DNA of 64,000 bases from Tritrichomonas musculus (GCA_039105265.1 JAPFFF010000013.1:310001-374000), one strand, 5' to 3'; positions 49,536 through 59,575 are shown, counted from the stretch's first letter. The notes: a model not told the origin generated them from the sequence alone. Program-made: numbers and translations.

Positions 49536-51537
49536 ACCTAACTTATCACAACCGACAAAAGATAAATCAGGAAAGCTTCACGGCATAAATCTACAAATGT
49601 TAAATGATAAAACGTCTGGACTCTTTCCGAGAGATTATTATCAATATTTAGAATTATTAAAGCGTCAAGGGAAAAAAGCTAAAGGACGAAATATTCTAAT
49701 TTGGAATGGAGAATCTTTTTATAAATTAGAGAAGGCACTCTCAAAAAAAGCATCAAAGACAAAAGCAAAGAGACAATCCATCTTGAATAAAACGATCAAT
49801 GATATTTTCAAGAATCATCCAATGACTGATTTTGATGGAATATATCTGGGTTATCATCGTCAATGGGCAAAGGTAAATTTCGGTCATGCAATATTGGTTA
49901 TAATTTGTCCAAAGTTCAACCCCATTAAAATTTATATATTTGATGCATCCGATTACAGTGATTATAAAATACCTAACTGCACAAACATCATTAAAGAGAT
50001 TGCAAAAATGCAAGGACTGAAAACTGATAATTGGGAGATTGAATATTTCAATCCAAGAGTTTTGAAACAAAAGAAGATTTATTTCCCCGAACAACGCCGA
50101 TCAAGTGATTGTTCGATTTTTGCAATGGAATTTGCCCGTTGTTTTATGAATGAAGGAGATGCTAATGATATTGATCAATGGAATATTCAAGAGTGCCGAG
50201 AAAGAATCAGACAAGAATTAGAAAATTACAAGCTTGTTGAAAATTATCAATATCCTCATCCGAAACATTACAAGATAAATTCTCGCTTTTTCACTCATTC
50301 TCAAAAAATTCCACAGACAACGATGAAACAAAAACCCCGTACAATAGATACATACGAAATAACAGATGTTGGCAGAAAGAAATTACCAAAGAGTATTTAT
50401 AATCATGCAATGAATGACCCTAAACTTCTGTCTGCCAAATCTCTTTATACAAAACATCGTGAAATTCTTGATACCATTCCATACAATCAATACCTTGACA
50501 TTTATGACGAATATGAAAAATTATGGAAGAAGGAACATCTAGCACCACCACCTCCTCCACCTCCTCCTCTACCGGATGATCCATATCTACCACCATGGCC
50601 TTCCTCATCCGATTTAGATGATTCATGGTGGGAAGATACACAAAATGACGAACCACCAAAAAAGAAAACAAAGAAACAAAAACCATTATCTCAACCTCAT
50701 CAAAAACTCAAACCAATAAAAGAAAGATTACCTAAACCTACCCCAAAACCCAGAACTGCAAATGATATTGGAGTAAAAGAAAATGTCCAATGGATTGATA
50801 AAATAACATCAAAACCAGCAGATGTCGATCAACCAGAACATCAAATGGTATTCCTCAATCAAAACGAATTAGATTCACTTGATCCAGGTGAAATGTTAGA
50901 AGATAATGTTTTTAATAATTATATCTTTCATATTGATAATAAACGAATTCAATCAAATACCGATAGCAGATCAATTTATCTCATGGGTAATTCAAATATG
51001 CATTTCATCATTAATGACTATGCTAGAGGTGAACCTGTTTCTCGCACCACTCTTCTTGATTCTGCACCAGAATTTCAAAAAGATAACTTTATCAAACATT
51101 ATCAATATGTTATGTTTCCAGTCAATACGATTGATCCATATGCACAAGTCCATTCACAAGGAAACGGAACTCATTGGATTCTTATTATGATTCATTTAAC
51201 AAAGCCTAAAATTACTGTTACCATTTATGATCCTGCTGGACAAGATAGAGATAATTATTTCCAAATTATGAGACAATTCTTAACCGATCTTGGATTATTA
51301 AAGGCAGGAGTTAAATTTGAGACAAAAATGGTAAAGAAACCTCTCCAAGGTTACAATAATGAATGTGGTCTATTTGTTGCCGAATATGCTGAACGATTCT
51401 TGTTGAACAAGCAAATCAAGATTTCAACAAAAGATTTAGACAAAATAAGATCAAAAATAGCACGAACAATTTATAAAATTAATCAACCTCCTAAACCAAA
51501 ACCAAAACCTGCTCCACCTCCTAAACCAAAGCCATAG
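49504..51537 (+). CDS. Polinton protein with two Ulp1/adenain-like protease modules
   Basis: About 677 residues from the ATG at 49504 (a later ATG at 49597 is as plausible). Numbering from 49495, module 1 has His131 (NFGHAILVIICP), Asp150 (IYIFDASDYS) and Cys206 (RSSDCSIFAMEFARCFMNEG). A Pro-rich linker follows (PPPPPPPPLPDDPYLPPWP near 350-370) with Lys/Pro-rich sequence. Module 2 has His560 (NGTHWILIMIHL), Asp579 (VTIYDPAGQD) and Cys624 (YNNECGLFVAEYAERFLLN). His-Asp spacing is 19 in both modules, and both have the post-Cys helix. The C-terminus is Pro/Lys-rich. Polintons normally carry one such protease; a tandem arrangement is unusual. Confidence 0.75.
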   Translation: MRRWYFYFTIEPNLSQPTKDKSGKLHGINLQMLNDKTSGLFPRDYYQYLELLKRQGKKAKGRNILIWNGESFYKLEKALSKKASKTKAKRQSILNKTINDIFKNHPMTDFDGIYLGYHRQWAKVNFGHAILVIICPKFNPIKIYIFDASDYSDYKIPNCTNIIKEIAKMQGLKTDNWEIEYFNPRVLKQKKIYFPEQRRSSDCSIFAMEFARCFMNEGDANDIDQWNIQECRERIRQELENYKLVENYQYPHPKHYKINSRFFTHSQKIPQTTMKQKPRTIDTYEITDVGRKKLPKSIYNHAMNDPKLLSAKSLYTKHREILDTIPYNQYLDIYDEYEKLWKKEHLAPPPPPPPPLPDDPYLPPWPSSSDLDDSWWEDTQNDEPPKKKTKKQKPLSQPHQKLKPIKERLPKPTPKPRTANDIGVKENVQWIDKITSKPADVDQPEHQMVFLNQNELDSLDPGEMLEDNVFNNYIFHIDNKRIQSNTDSRSIYLMGNSNMHFIINDYARGEPVSRTTLLDSAPEFQKDNFIKHYQYVMFPVNTIDPYAQVHSQGNGTHWILIMIHLTKPKITVTIYDPAGQDRDNYFQIMRQFLTDLGLLKAGVKFETKMVKKPLQGYNNECGLFVAEYAERFLLNKQIKISTKDLDKIRSKIARTIYKINQPPKPKPKPAPPPKPKP

Positions 51538-51607
51538 GTAATTCATAGTAATTCACAACCAAAAAAGGGACCAAAAAAATAAAAAATGAATTTTAGGTCT
51601 TCATTTA

Positions 51608-54208
51608 CCCATTACTCCCACGAATTTAGTGAGTTTGCGTATTCAATGGTTTATTCTCAGAAAAAATAATTTTATTTTTTTTATTTTATAAATTTTTTAT
51701 TCAATTTTTTTTATTTTTAGACAATTCTTTTTTTTCTGATTCAATTTTTTGTATAATTTTATTTGGTGTACGTTTATATTTATTTTTTTGAGTAAATTTT
51801 CAAATTTTTTATATGATATTTTAAGCAAATGCTATTATTCCTTATAAAATGTTCATATATGACATCTTGTCAACTTAATGGAGTAGATAAAAAAAAATCT
51901 CATTTTTTGATCAATGATAATTTTTTAATAACATAAAATATATTCAAAATTGTGGGTAACATTCTTACTAAAATTATTAGTTTTTGTTGTAATATAACAG
52001 AATATTGAGGTATAAAATGATTTTATTTTTTTTCTTTTCCAAAATCTAATAATTGATTACTTTTCAGCAGGCTCATTTCTCATTTTTTCTGTTTTCTTTT
52101 TGAGCCTTCTTTTTTTATTTTTACAAATAAACATGATTATCATTAGTCTTGTTAAAGCTTTTTTTATTCTCTGCAAAATATCTTTTTTTTCAATGTTTCT
52201 TTGATTTTTAGACTGTGTTGATCAGCTTAACATGTCATAAATTATATAAGCAAGCACGCTAATCATTTTTTATTATATTCATAATTTTTTTATTTAATCT
52301 TATATATATGTTTTTAATTTACTCCAATGTGTGTAAATTCAACATTATATCATGTAATTACTTTCAATAATTCAAAATAATGCACAATTATATCAATATT
52401 AAATCAAATTATAAAAATCAAATTATGATATTAATGGAAACAAATATGTTCTCATAAAAAAAGTATTTAATAATTATTATTAAGTGATTAATACAGAATA
52501 ATGATTCCAAAATTTAATTTTTAACTACTTATTCTACGTAATATCATAATTATTATATTTTTGTTTTTTTACATTGAAACTCTTACTCAACTCTTTTATT
52601 AACATCCAATTAAATATATATTTATAGTATTTTACTTGCATTTTAATTCAAACAAATTTAAATTAATCTTTAATCATCATCTATTTTTTTTAATTTTAAC
52701 TGTGAATATATTAATATTGTATTTTCTAATTTCAGAAATAGAAAAGCATGTAGAAAATATTGTATTATTATAAAAAATATGGAGTTTTCACACTAAAACT
52801 TTTTTTCAATTAAAAAGTTTATTAATCATTTATATCATAAAAAATATATTATATTTGCTTTTTGGTTGGTATAAAAATAACATTTTTAATCTGCCTTTTA
52901 CATATTAGTTTTCTTGTTTTTTAAAACTTAGACAGATTCATCGTCTAACTTTAATTGAAAGATTGAAAGATTGAATAAACGAATAAGTTGATGAATGAAC
53001 GAAAAAATTGAAAAGAGATTGAATGAATAATTAAACAAATAAGTGAATAAATAAAAGTAAAAATGAATAATTGAAATATTGAATGATTGATTGAAAGATT
53101 GAATGAATAAAAGAATAAGTGAATGAATAAATAGATGAAAAAAGGATAAGTGAATAATTGAAAGAATGAATAAACGAATAAGTGAATGAATAAATATAAA
53201 AATGGATAAGTGAATAATTGAATGATTGAATGGAAGATTGAAAAAAAGAATTAATGAACCAATAAAAAAGTGAATGAAAAAACGAATGATGGAATAACTG
53301 AATGAATAAATGAATAAATGGATAAGAGAATGAATAAGCAAATGAATAATGGAATGATTGAATAAATAAATGGATGAATAAATGATTGATTGAATAAATA
53401 AATGATTAAATTAATAAGTGTATAATTGAATAAAGGATATGATAAAAATATTTTTTATTTCTTCTTCAGTCCCTTTTTATTCGCCGTCTGGTATATCTTT
53501 ATCAACATAAAACTCTATTTTAAATATTCTTATAAATTCTGAAATATATGACGGCAAATGATCGTTTTCGTTTTCTTTTTTTTTTTGGAAATATAGCTTA
53601 CAAGATTATAAGATTGTTTATTAGATTTTGAGATATCCTTGATTTTTCCTCATTTGATAAATATCGGGTATTGATTTAAAAATATTATTTCTTTATTTAT
53701 AAATAAAAAAGAAATAATGCATTTTCTGATCATAGACTTGTCATTAATATGATTAACTTCTTTAAAAAAGAGAAATATAGCAGTTATAATTAATGGAATT
53801 AATTTAACCAAAAACATCTTGAAATGAATCATAATCAATAAAAAAATTTCAATAAATTTATCAAAAAAAGAATAAAAACATTTTTAAAAGTGTATTTTTA
53901 TAGGATGGCAAGATATATGTGTATTTATAAATTACATAAATTATTTGAATTCAGGATTGAATAAATATTTATCGAAATATTTGATATTTAGATAATTTTT
54001 TTAGAAATTTAAATAAAATATTTAAATTATACAATAAAAATTTAAAATAACAGAAATATATATTTTTTTATGAAGTTATAAACAAAGGGGATAAAAAAAA
54101 TTCAATGACAATTCTTTTTTGAATGTATTTATCACAAAAAATAATTATGTTTCTGAAAATTGAATAGTATTGAATACGCAAACTCACTAAATTCGTGGGA
54201 GTAATGGG
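51608..54208. mobile_element. TA-flanked 2.6-kb element with 40-bp perfect inverted repeats
   Basis: Ends 51608-51647 and 54169-54208 are exact reverse complements (outer end CCCATTACTCCCACGAATTT), each flanked outside by TA (51606-51607 and 54209-54210), as expected of Tc1/mariner-like insertion. The interior is AT-rich with no long ORF, so it is non-autonomous. A tract of degenerate GAATGAATAA-like repeats fills about 52960-53440; the open frame there (52928-53341, minus) is a product of that repeat. It lies between P3 genes, so it inserted after P3. Confidence 0.75.
52960..53440. repeat. Degenerate GAAT/GAATAA microsatellite tract
   Basis: Nearly 500 bases of irregular four-base-phased repeats of the kind GAATGAATAA, AAGTGAATAA, GATTGAAAGA. 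On the minus strand it yields a Ser/Leu/Ile/Phe/His-rich pseudo-protein (for example FIHSLIRLF), which I do not treat as a gene. Confidence 0.8.
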
Positions 54209-54301
54209 TATTTTTTTTTGTGATGATTAATCATAAAATGGAGTTTCATAATCTGCAACTCCATCATTTACTTCCATTGTTGCATCAAAATCACGTTATT
54301 T

Positions 54302-54802
54302 CTATTGTTCTTCTTCTTCTCTCCATTTTCGATGCTCTTCTTCTCTCTCTTCATTCATTTTATTATATCTTTTTGATGTCTCATTCCATTCTTTTATTGG
54401 ATTTTTACTTCCTGATCTGACTTTTCGTATTAAAGCATTATATGGTTTCGAATTTATTCCACCCCTTGGTATTGATATTTTCTGAAAACTATGATTTCCT
54501 TCGAGTGGAACAAAATGCCCATTTTGCATATCACCTAATTTACCTATTAAATATCCTTTACAATTTGGCCATATTCTTCTGATTTTACCTAAATGTTCAC
54601 CAAATGCTAGACAAAAATTCTCAACACAACTGAAAGGTTGAGGTTCATACATATATTTTGGTTCAAGAATGACTCCTTTCATGTTCCATTCACCATATGT
54701 TTTCGGATCTTGAAATAAAAAATCAAAATGTTTCTTTCTCTCTTTCGTATCAAAAGCTCGACTAAGTCTAAAAGTACATTGTATTGGCAGAAAATATGAC
54801 AT
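54302..54802 (-). CDS. Unknown P3 protein
   Basis: 166 residues (MSYFLPIQCTFRLSRAFDTK, then FSCVENFCLAFGEHLGKIRR, then CKGYLIGKLGDMQNGHFVPL) ending in an acidic/basic helix (KMNEEREEEHRKWREEEEQ). It follows the 121-residue gene by 18 bases in the same direction. No family recognised. Confidence 0.5.
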   Translation of the reverse strand: MSYFLPIQCTFRLSRAFDTKERKKHFDFLFQDPKTYGEWNMKGVILEPKYMYEPQPFSCVENFCLAFGEHLGKIRRIWPNCKGYLIGKLGDMQNGHFVPLEGNHSFQKISIPRGGINSKPYNALIRKVRSGSKNPIKEWNETSKRYNKMNEEREEEHRKWREEEEQ

Positions 54803-54820
54803 TTTTGATATTTTTAAAAT

Positions 54821-55186
54821 TTATTTCATTCCTTTTACATATTTCTTTTTTGGTATCCATCGAAAATCATTAGGTCCATCAATAAGTATTCCATTTCTGA
54901 ACACCATTCTCCATTCCTGATTTGATTTACCAGATTTTACAACACAAATAATTTTAACACGAATATGATGTTTTTCCATTCCATCAACATACAAATAATC
55001 AGATGCATTTTGTAAAAATTTTGTTAATTTTGTGTATTCTACCCAATCATAATCACAAACTGGCACTAAATCAACACCATTACAAACGAAATAATCTTTT
55101 AGTATGTCATCTACGACCTCTTTCTCTGCAGAATTCACCTTTGGAGAAACTTTTAAAGTGCATTTTAAAACCATAACTTCTGTCAT
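54821..55186 (-). CDS. Unknown P3 protein
   Basis: 121 residues (MTEVMVLKCTLKVSPKVNSA, then VVDDILKDYFVCNGVDLVPV, then FRNGILIDGPNDFRWIPKKK). Beta-rich. Its first six codons lie in the segment duplicated at 29258, so the duplication breakpoint falls inside this gene. A short leader TATACAAAATGAC precedes the ATG. No family recognised. Confidence 0.5.
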   Translation of the reverse strand: MTEVMVLKCTLKVSPKVNSAEKEVVDDILKDYFVCNGVDLVPVCDYDWVEYTKLTKFLQNASDYLYVDGMEKHHIRVKIICVVKSGKSNQEWRMVFRNGILIDGPNDFRWIPKKKYVKGMK

Positions 55187-55218
55187 TTTGTATAAAAAAA
55201 ATATTTAGCAAAGAAAAA

Positions 55219-55623
55219 TTAGTTAATTTTCAAGTTTATTAATCTCTTTTTCTGCTTTCTCAGAAGCCTGTAAATGAGAATGGCAGAAATCAAAATGACG
55301 ATTAATAGTAATTCAATTATTGTTGTTTCGAAAGATAATTTTCCAGGAACATCCGAATCAAGGAGTTTAAAATAATAATCAAATTCGTTTGCCAGCATGA
55401 TATCAACAAAATTTCCTGCTTGTTCATTTGAAAACTTGTTTCCTGTTTCACCATTGAGTTTTTCATTATATTCAATCATTTCATTTAAATAGTCAGTCCA
55501 TGAGTCATGATTTGATCTATGATATGCCCAATTATGTCTGAGTAATTCACAAGCTCTTTTTTCTTCAGGAGGTAAATTTCTTATTTTACAATAATTCATC
55601 AGTAAGAACAAGAATGCAAACAT
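55219..55623 (-). CDS. Small membrane protein of P3, copy 2
   Basis: 134 residues, near-identical to 29328-29711, with the same C-terminal transmembrane helix (TIIELLLIVILISAILIYRL) and basic tail. Divergent from the coiled-coil gene. Confidence 0.6.
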   Translation of the reverse strand: MFAFLFLLMNYCKIRNLPPEEKRACELLRHNWAYHRSNHDSWTDYLNEMIEYNEKLNGETGNKFSNEQAGNFVDIMLANEFDYYFKLLDSDVPGKLSFETTIIELLLIVILISAILIYRLLRKQKKRLINLKIN

Positions 55624-55780
55624 TTAAAAAAATGAAATGACCTCTTATTCCAAAATTTTCTTTGAATTTCAATCATTCAAAAAGCTCTTCCGCTAGAGTC
55701 AATTCAATGAGCTCTCTCAAAAATATGAAATATTCTTCACATGTCACATAATTTCCCTTTTTTTATATCACTTTTTTATA

Positions 55781-56224
55781 ATGTCCTTCAAAAATGATTT
55801 CGATTACTCTTGGCCTCCATTCGAAACTAATGATAAAATTAAAATAATAAGGAAACTTCATGAAACATGTGAAAACATATTGAAAGAATTTAATGAATTC
55901 GATCAATTATCCAACGAATACAGGAAAATAACAAGTCAAATTTGTTCAAAAAAGCAAGAGATTCTTGATTTTTCTTCTCAAATTTTTGGACCATATGATG
56001 ACAATGCTCAAAAAGCACTATTTGACCTTCAACATAAAAATCAAGAACTCAATCATCTCAATGAGGATTTACAAAAATCAAATAAAAAATGTTATGAAAA
56101 AAGGCATAAAATTGATTGTTTTAAATGGGAACTTGGTCGCGAAATTAATGACTTGTATCATTATTTGAGATCACTTGACCGCTTCCCTATTCTACCAATT
56201 TTCAACGATAACAATAAACAATAA
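55781..56224 (+). CDS. Coiled-coil protein of P3, copy 2
   Basis: 147 residues, apparently identical in sequence to 29869-30312, mostly helical coiled coil. Last gene before the P3 terminus. Confidence 0.6.
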   Translation: MSFKNDFDYSWPPFETNDKIKIIRKLHETCENILKEFNEFDQLSNEYRKITSQICSKKQEILDFSSQIFGPYDDNAQKALFDLQHKNQELNHLNEDLQKSNKKCYEKRHKIDCFKWELGREINDLYHYLRSLDRFPILPIFNDNNKQ

Positions 56225-56515
56225 TCCTTGACGTACCTTTTTTTCAATAACTTTAAAATTGTATGAGTTCATAGAAAAAGTTCACTCGTGTAAACCATTC
56301 ACTCACAAATAAATTGTGAGGGCCTGCTGAAAGCAGTCAAAAAGTTCTACAAATGACCTTCACAAATGACCTTCACAAATGGTTTTCAATGAGCTGTATC
56401 AAAAAGTTTGACCACAATAATGAGCTCTCAAAAAATGACTACACAGCGGCCAAATGGCGTAGGTTGTTAACGGACCGATAGGGACGTTAAGAAATCACGC
56501 CATTTATATACTACT
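56225..56515. repeat. P3 terminal region with nested hairpin
   Basis: Non-coding. AAATGGCGT (56452-56460) pairs perfectly with ACGCCATTT (56497-56505), and TTAACG (56467-56472) with CGTTAA (56485-56490) inside it. Ends ...TATATACTACT at 56515; the next six bases GAATCG would be the target duplication if the far end could be found. Confidence 0.7.
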
Positions 56516-57287
56516 GAATCGATGAATTTGCAAGTCGTTTCATTGTTAGTAAAGCATTGTCAAAATTCATTGATTTGATTGATTTGGCACTCGGAGATGC
56601 ACTCAGTCCAATTGGTAATTTTTCTAGATTTAGTAGATTATAAAAACATAACGTTCGTGTAGTCGTAGTTACACCAAGAAGTTGATAATTTTTAAAACAA
56701 CAAATTGCTGAAAATGGACCTGGTGAAGGAATTTTTCTTTTGTATGTGAGTGGATAAGGATTCCAAAATTTAATTGCTTCACGACTAGCTGTAATGTATT
56801 CGTCTGTCCATGAGGAAACTATTACCTGAAAAATAGATTCTCGATGCTTATGCTGAAAAACTTGAGGTGAAACAGGTGATCGATTTAATGTTATTGGTGA
56901 ATCAACAATTTGAGCTCCTGTCATTGAAGTTAATTCAAGTAAAATATATTCTACAAGTTCATCCCATGAAACTCTTCCATCACAATTGGCATCTATCCGT
57001 AAAAAATATTGCTCATAATCTTCATTTGACAGTTTTCCTTCTCTCAAATAAAATCGAATTGAAGAATTCATCCATTGGGCTGGCGTTAATGAACCAAGAT
57101 TATCTTCATCTGAATCATCGAATGATCGACGTAAATCCCGAAGGTACTTATTTGCATAATTTTCGTTTCTTTGCTGTCTATGAGCCGTTCTTTTTTCTTG
57201 CGTATTTGTAGGTGGCCTTCTAGTACTTTTCACAGACTTACTAGCATTTCGAGCTGTCACAGATTCTGGAGGCAATTCGAAATGCAT
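56516..57287 (-). pseudogene. Host EF-hand plus WD-repeat protein gene, cut by P3
   Basis: Minus-strand 5' part of a host gene. I use the ATG at 57287 (MHFELPPESVTARNASKSVK); an upstream in-frame ATG at 57341 is possible. A basic disordered start is followed by a helical region and an EF-hand with loop DANCDGRVSWDE (calcium positions D, N, D, S, E all present), then WD-repeat sequence (FQVIVSSWTDEYITASREAI, then FWNPYPLTY). Such EF-hand/WD40 proteins (WDR49-like) are often cilia-associated. The frame runs into the Polinton terminus at 56515 and stops there; the remaining WD repeats are missing from this window. Confidence 0.8.
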
Positions 57288-57766
57288 TAAACTTATTTCA
57301 ATGAAAAATTTTCTATTCAATTTTCTCAAAAAGTTTCTCAAAACACGTTAAATTTCAATTTCTGAACAATTCTGAATTCAAAAAAGCAAACGATTAAATT
57401 ACTTTCAAATTTAGAGTAATTAAAATCATGAATAGTTTACCGTACCTTGAAAAACCTAATATTGCTCTCAAATAACTTCATACCAGATTTGAATGAAATT
57501 GAATGATCTTTATAACAAAGAAAATTAAGCATATCTCCAAAAATTTAAAAGAAATAATACATTATCTTTATCTAAAAAATATTATTATTAATTTTTTGAT
57601 GATCTAGTAACAATATATTTTCGATTTAGGTAACTTGCAATATTATCAGATCTATTTGCTATAAAAATTAAGTTTCTCATAATGTAGCTTAACGAAAACT
57701 ATTATGATTTACTTTTATTTGCTTTTCGACTGCTTCTCTTCTTTTGGTATTTTCAATGATATTATT

Positions 57767-57802
<36 letters not shown>

Positions 57803-57907
57803 AAAGAGGTATTGAAATTACCAAAATTTGAATAAAATCCAAAATTAAAACGATTTTTTCATAATTTTTTAATATAAACCAATTTCTTATTAAAAATTTT
57901 TAATCAA
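57288..57907. other. AT-rich intergenic region with T-tract
   Basis: Between the EF-hand/WD gene and the transposase gene. Contains a diverged copy (57439-57500) of the SAC 3'-flank sequence and a run of about 32 T (57768-57799). No gene seen. Confidence 0.5.
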
Positions 57908-59458
57908 TCAAATTGTACATTTTAAAAAGGCATTTCTTGTGAATCTAATAGGACTCATTAGACTTGGAAAATTAGAAAGAACATTTCCTTTAGATATTTC
58001 TTTTCTTTTTAAATTATTAAAAGAACTTGGATGTATTTTTGGAATCTGATTTACATTATTATAATGAATTTTGTAATTTTTCTCATAAATTTTTAATCTA
58101 TTTTCGTCCGAAGTCAACAGTTGATTTGAAAAATTCAGTAATTTTTTGTATTTCGCTGGAATTTCTTCGTTTGTCTGTCTAACTCGTTTGTTTGAAATGG
58201 CGATTTGAGGATTTAAAGGATAAATTCCAGTGTAAATGAATCCATTTTGGAGTGTTTCAATTTTGATACTGTTCCAAGCGTTTATAATACTAGAAGAAAT
58301 TATATAACGTGCTTGTGCAGCTATTGAGCCAAATTTTTTTGAGAAACTGTTAACCTCTTTGTCAATCTTATTTTTATTCATATAACTTTTTAAGCTCTTT
58401 GCAACCGTTACATCAAACGGTTGCAAAATGTGAGATGCGTGCGGTGGCATCGTTAGTAAGTGAATATTATTTTGCTTAAGAAGCTCTATTGCAAAAGTGC
58501 TTATTCTGCTTGGATGGTTGTCAACTATGAGTATTGTAGGTTCAGATGCTAAATTAGGATGTAATTGCAATCTATAATGACTAATTTTTGTTGCAAAATA
58601 AATACAAAAAACGATAAATAATTTTGATGTCATCCAACCAGACTTTTGAGAGCAAAAAAATGCTTTCATATTCTGGAGTTCGTTTGGAAGGTTTTCAATG
58701 TTTGGCAAAATAATGAACGGATCAATCTTCTCGCCAATTGCATTGAAACAGTACATTCCAGTAACATGCATTTCATGCTTATTGGTACTGGAAACAGCAT
58801 ATGAGTGCTTATCTGTCAACAAAATTTTGTATCGTTTGGAACTTACCGATGAACTCTCATCGGCGTTCCAAATGTTTTCTGGATGAACAGACTTGAGCAA
58901 AGCTGAATGCTTTGTAAAGAAGCTTGTTATTATTCTGCTCGTGCAAAATCGACGACGAGCTTCTTCTAAGGACTCTGGACTTTTAAGAGTAATATTATTT
59001 GCTTTCGCGAAATTTGTTAGCCAGCTTTCGCTTGGAACATAAGGCTCAAGTTGTTTCAAAGTTCTAAGATATCTTGGTGGAATTATACTCTTCTGTTTGA
59101 CTAATCTAGATATCAAACATGCTCTTTCATATCTTTTACACCTTAATTCGTATGCAATTTCGTACGCTTCTATTGTCTTCAAGCAATCGAGGTTCAAACC
59201 ATATTCGTCTATTTGTTTCTTAAATATAATAGTGTCAACATCTCCAATGTAAGGTATATTTCCTCCTGATTCGCTATGAGGAAGCCAACGATTTCCTGAG
59301 AGAGTTGCACAAATGGCAGTTGAAATAGATTGAGGTGTGAGACCAAAAGTATTTTCAATATATTCTTGTTTCAGTCCTTGCCTTTTCATTTCACATATCT
59401 GGATTTGTTCTCTGGAAAAAGTAGTTTTTTCTTCATCTGTCCAATTAAATTGATTCAT
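57908..59458 (-). CDS. Pogo/Tigger-like DDE transposase
   Basis: 516 residues, one open frame. An N-terminal helix-turn-helix region (MKRQGLKQEYIENTFGLTPQ, then SISTAICATL) is followed by the DDE_1 catalytic core: Asp200 in NIWNADESSSV, Asp313 in ILIVDNHPSR and Asp349 in PPHASHILQPFDVTV, with 35 residues between the last two (DD35D, as in pogo relatives). The C-terminal basic region is short. No clear terminal inverted repeats were found close by, so it may be a domesticated or solitary copy, or its ends lie farther out. It uses host-like codons. Confidence 0.88.
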   Translation of the reverse strand: MNQFNWTDEEKTTFSREQIQICEMKRQGLKQEYIENTFGLTPQSISTAICATLSGNRWLPHSESGGNIPYIGDVDTIIFKKQIDEYGLNLDCLKTIEAYEIAYELRCKRYERACLISRLVKQKSIIPPRYLRTLKQLEPYVPSESWLTNFAKANNITLKSPESLEEARRRFCTSRIITSFFTKHSALLKSVHPENIWNADESSSVSSKRYKILLTDKHSYAVSSTNKHEMHVTGMYCFNAIGEKIDPFIILPNIENLPNELQNMKAFFCSQKSGWMTSKLFIVFCIYFATKISHYRLQLHPNLASEPTILIVDNHPSRISTFAIELLKQNNIHLLTMPPHASHILQPFDVTVAKSLKSYMNKNKIDKEVNSFSKKFGSIAAQARYIISSSIINAWNSIKIETLQNGFIYTGIYPLNPQIAISNKRVRQTNEEIPAKYKKLLNFSNQLLTSDENRLKIYEKNYKIHYNNVNQIPKIHPSSFNNLKRKEISKGNVLSNFPSLMSPIRFTRNAFLKCTI

Positions 59459-59575
59459 ATAATAAAAATGAAAATCAACGTATATTTTTTTACTTCATTT
59501 GTTAAAATTAAAAATTTTCAATGAATAAACTTCACAGTAGTTTCTCAAAAATTCTTTACAATTGAAATATTTGTA
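59459..59575. other. Spacer between transposase start and SAC inverted copy
   Basis: About 117 bases of AT-rich DNA. The SAC duplication begins at 59576. It should contain the transposase promoter. CAGTAGTTTCTCAAAAATTC at 59533 begins like a transposon end but no partner was found left of the transposase. Confidence 0.4.

Larger units (their letters stand above)
48626..56515. mobile_element. Polinton P3, left side truncated, with a nested DNA element
   Basis: Contains a fibre piece, a double-protease gene, two unknown genes, a membrane-protein gene and a coiled-coil gene, ending with ...TATATACTACT at 56515 inside a host gene. A 2.6-kb TA-flanked inverted-repeat element (51608-54208) sits in its middle. 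No capsid, integrase, ATPase or polymerase here, and no left terminus; the left side meets the SAC duplication at 48625. Joining 48626-51607 with 54209-56515 as one Polinton is inference from the nested insertion. Confidence 0.6.
55169..56618. repeat. Duplicated segment, copy 2 (Polinton right end plus host DNA)
   Basis: Partner of 29258-30706. Here the host part continues into a longer piece of the host EF-hand/WD gene, so this copy shows the original insertion site. The match ends at GGTAA (56618), exactly where P4 begins in copy 1. Confidence 0.9.

Noticed and set aside
52928-53341. 137-residue minus-strand ORF rich in Ser, Leu, Ile, Phe and His
   Set aside because: It is a translation of a four-base-phased degenerate repeat tract, not a gene.
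53650-53838. 62-residue minus-strand ORF
   Set aside because: Composition typical of non-coding AT-rich DNA inside the non-autonomous element.
58401-58424. Inverted repeat GCAACCGTT/AACGGTTGC
   Set aside because: Lies within conserved codons of the transposase active-site region and is probably coincidental.
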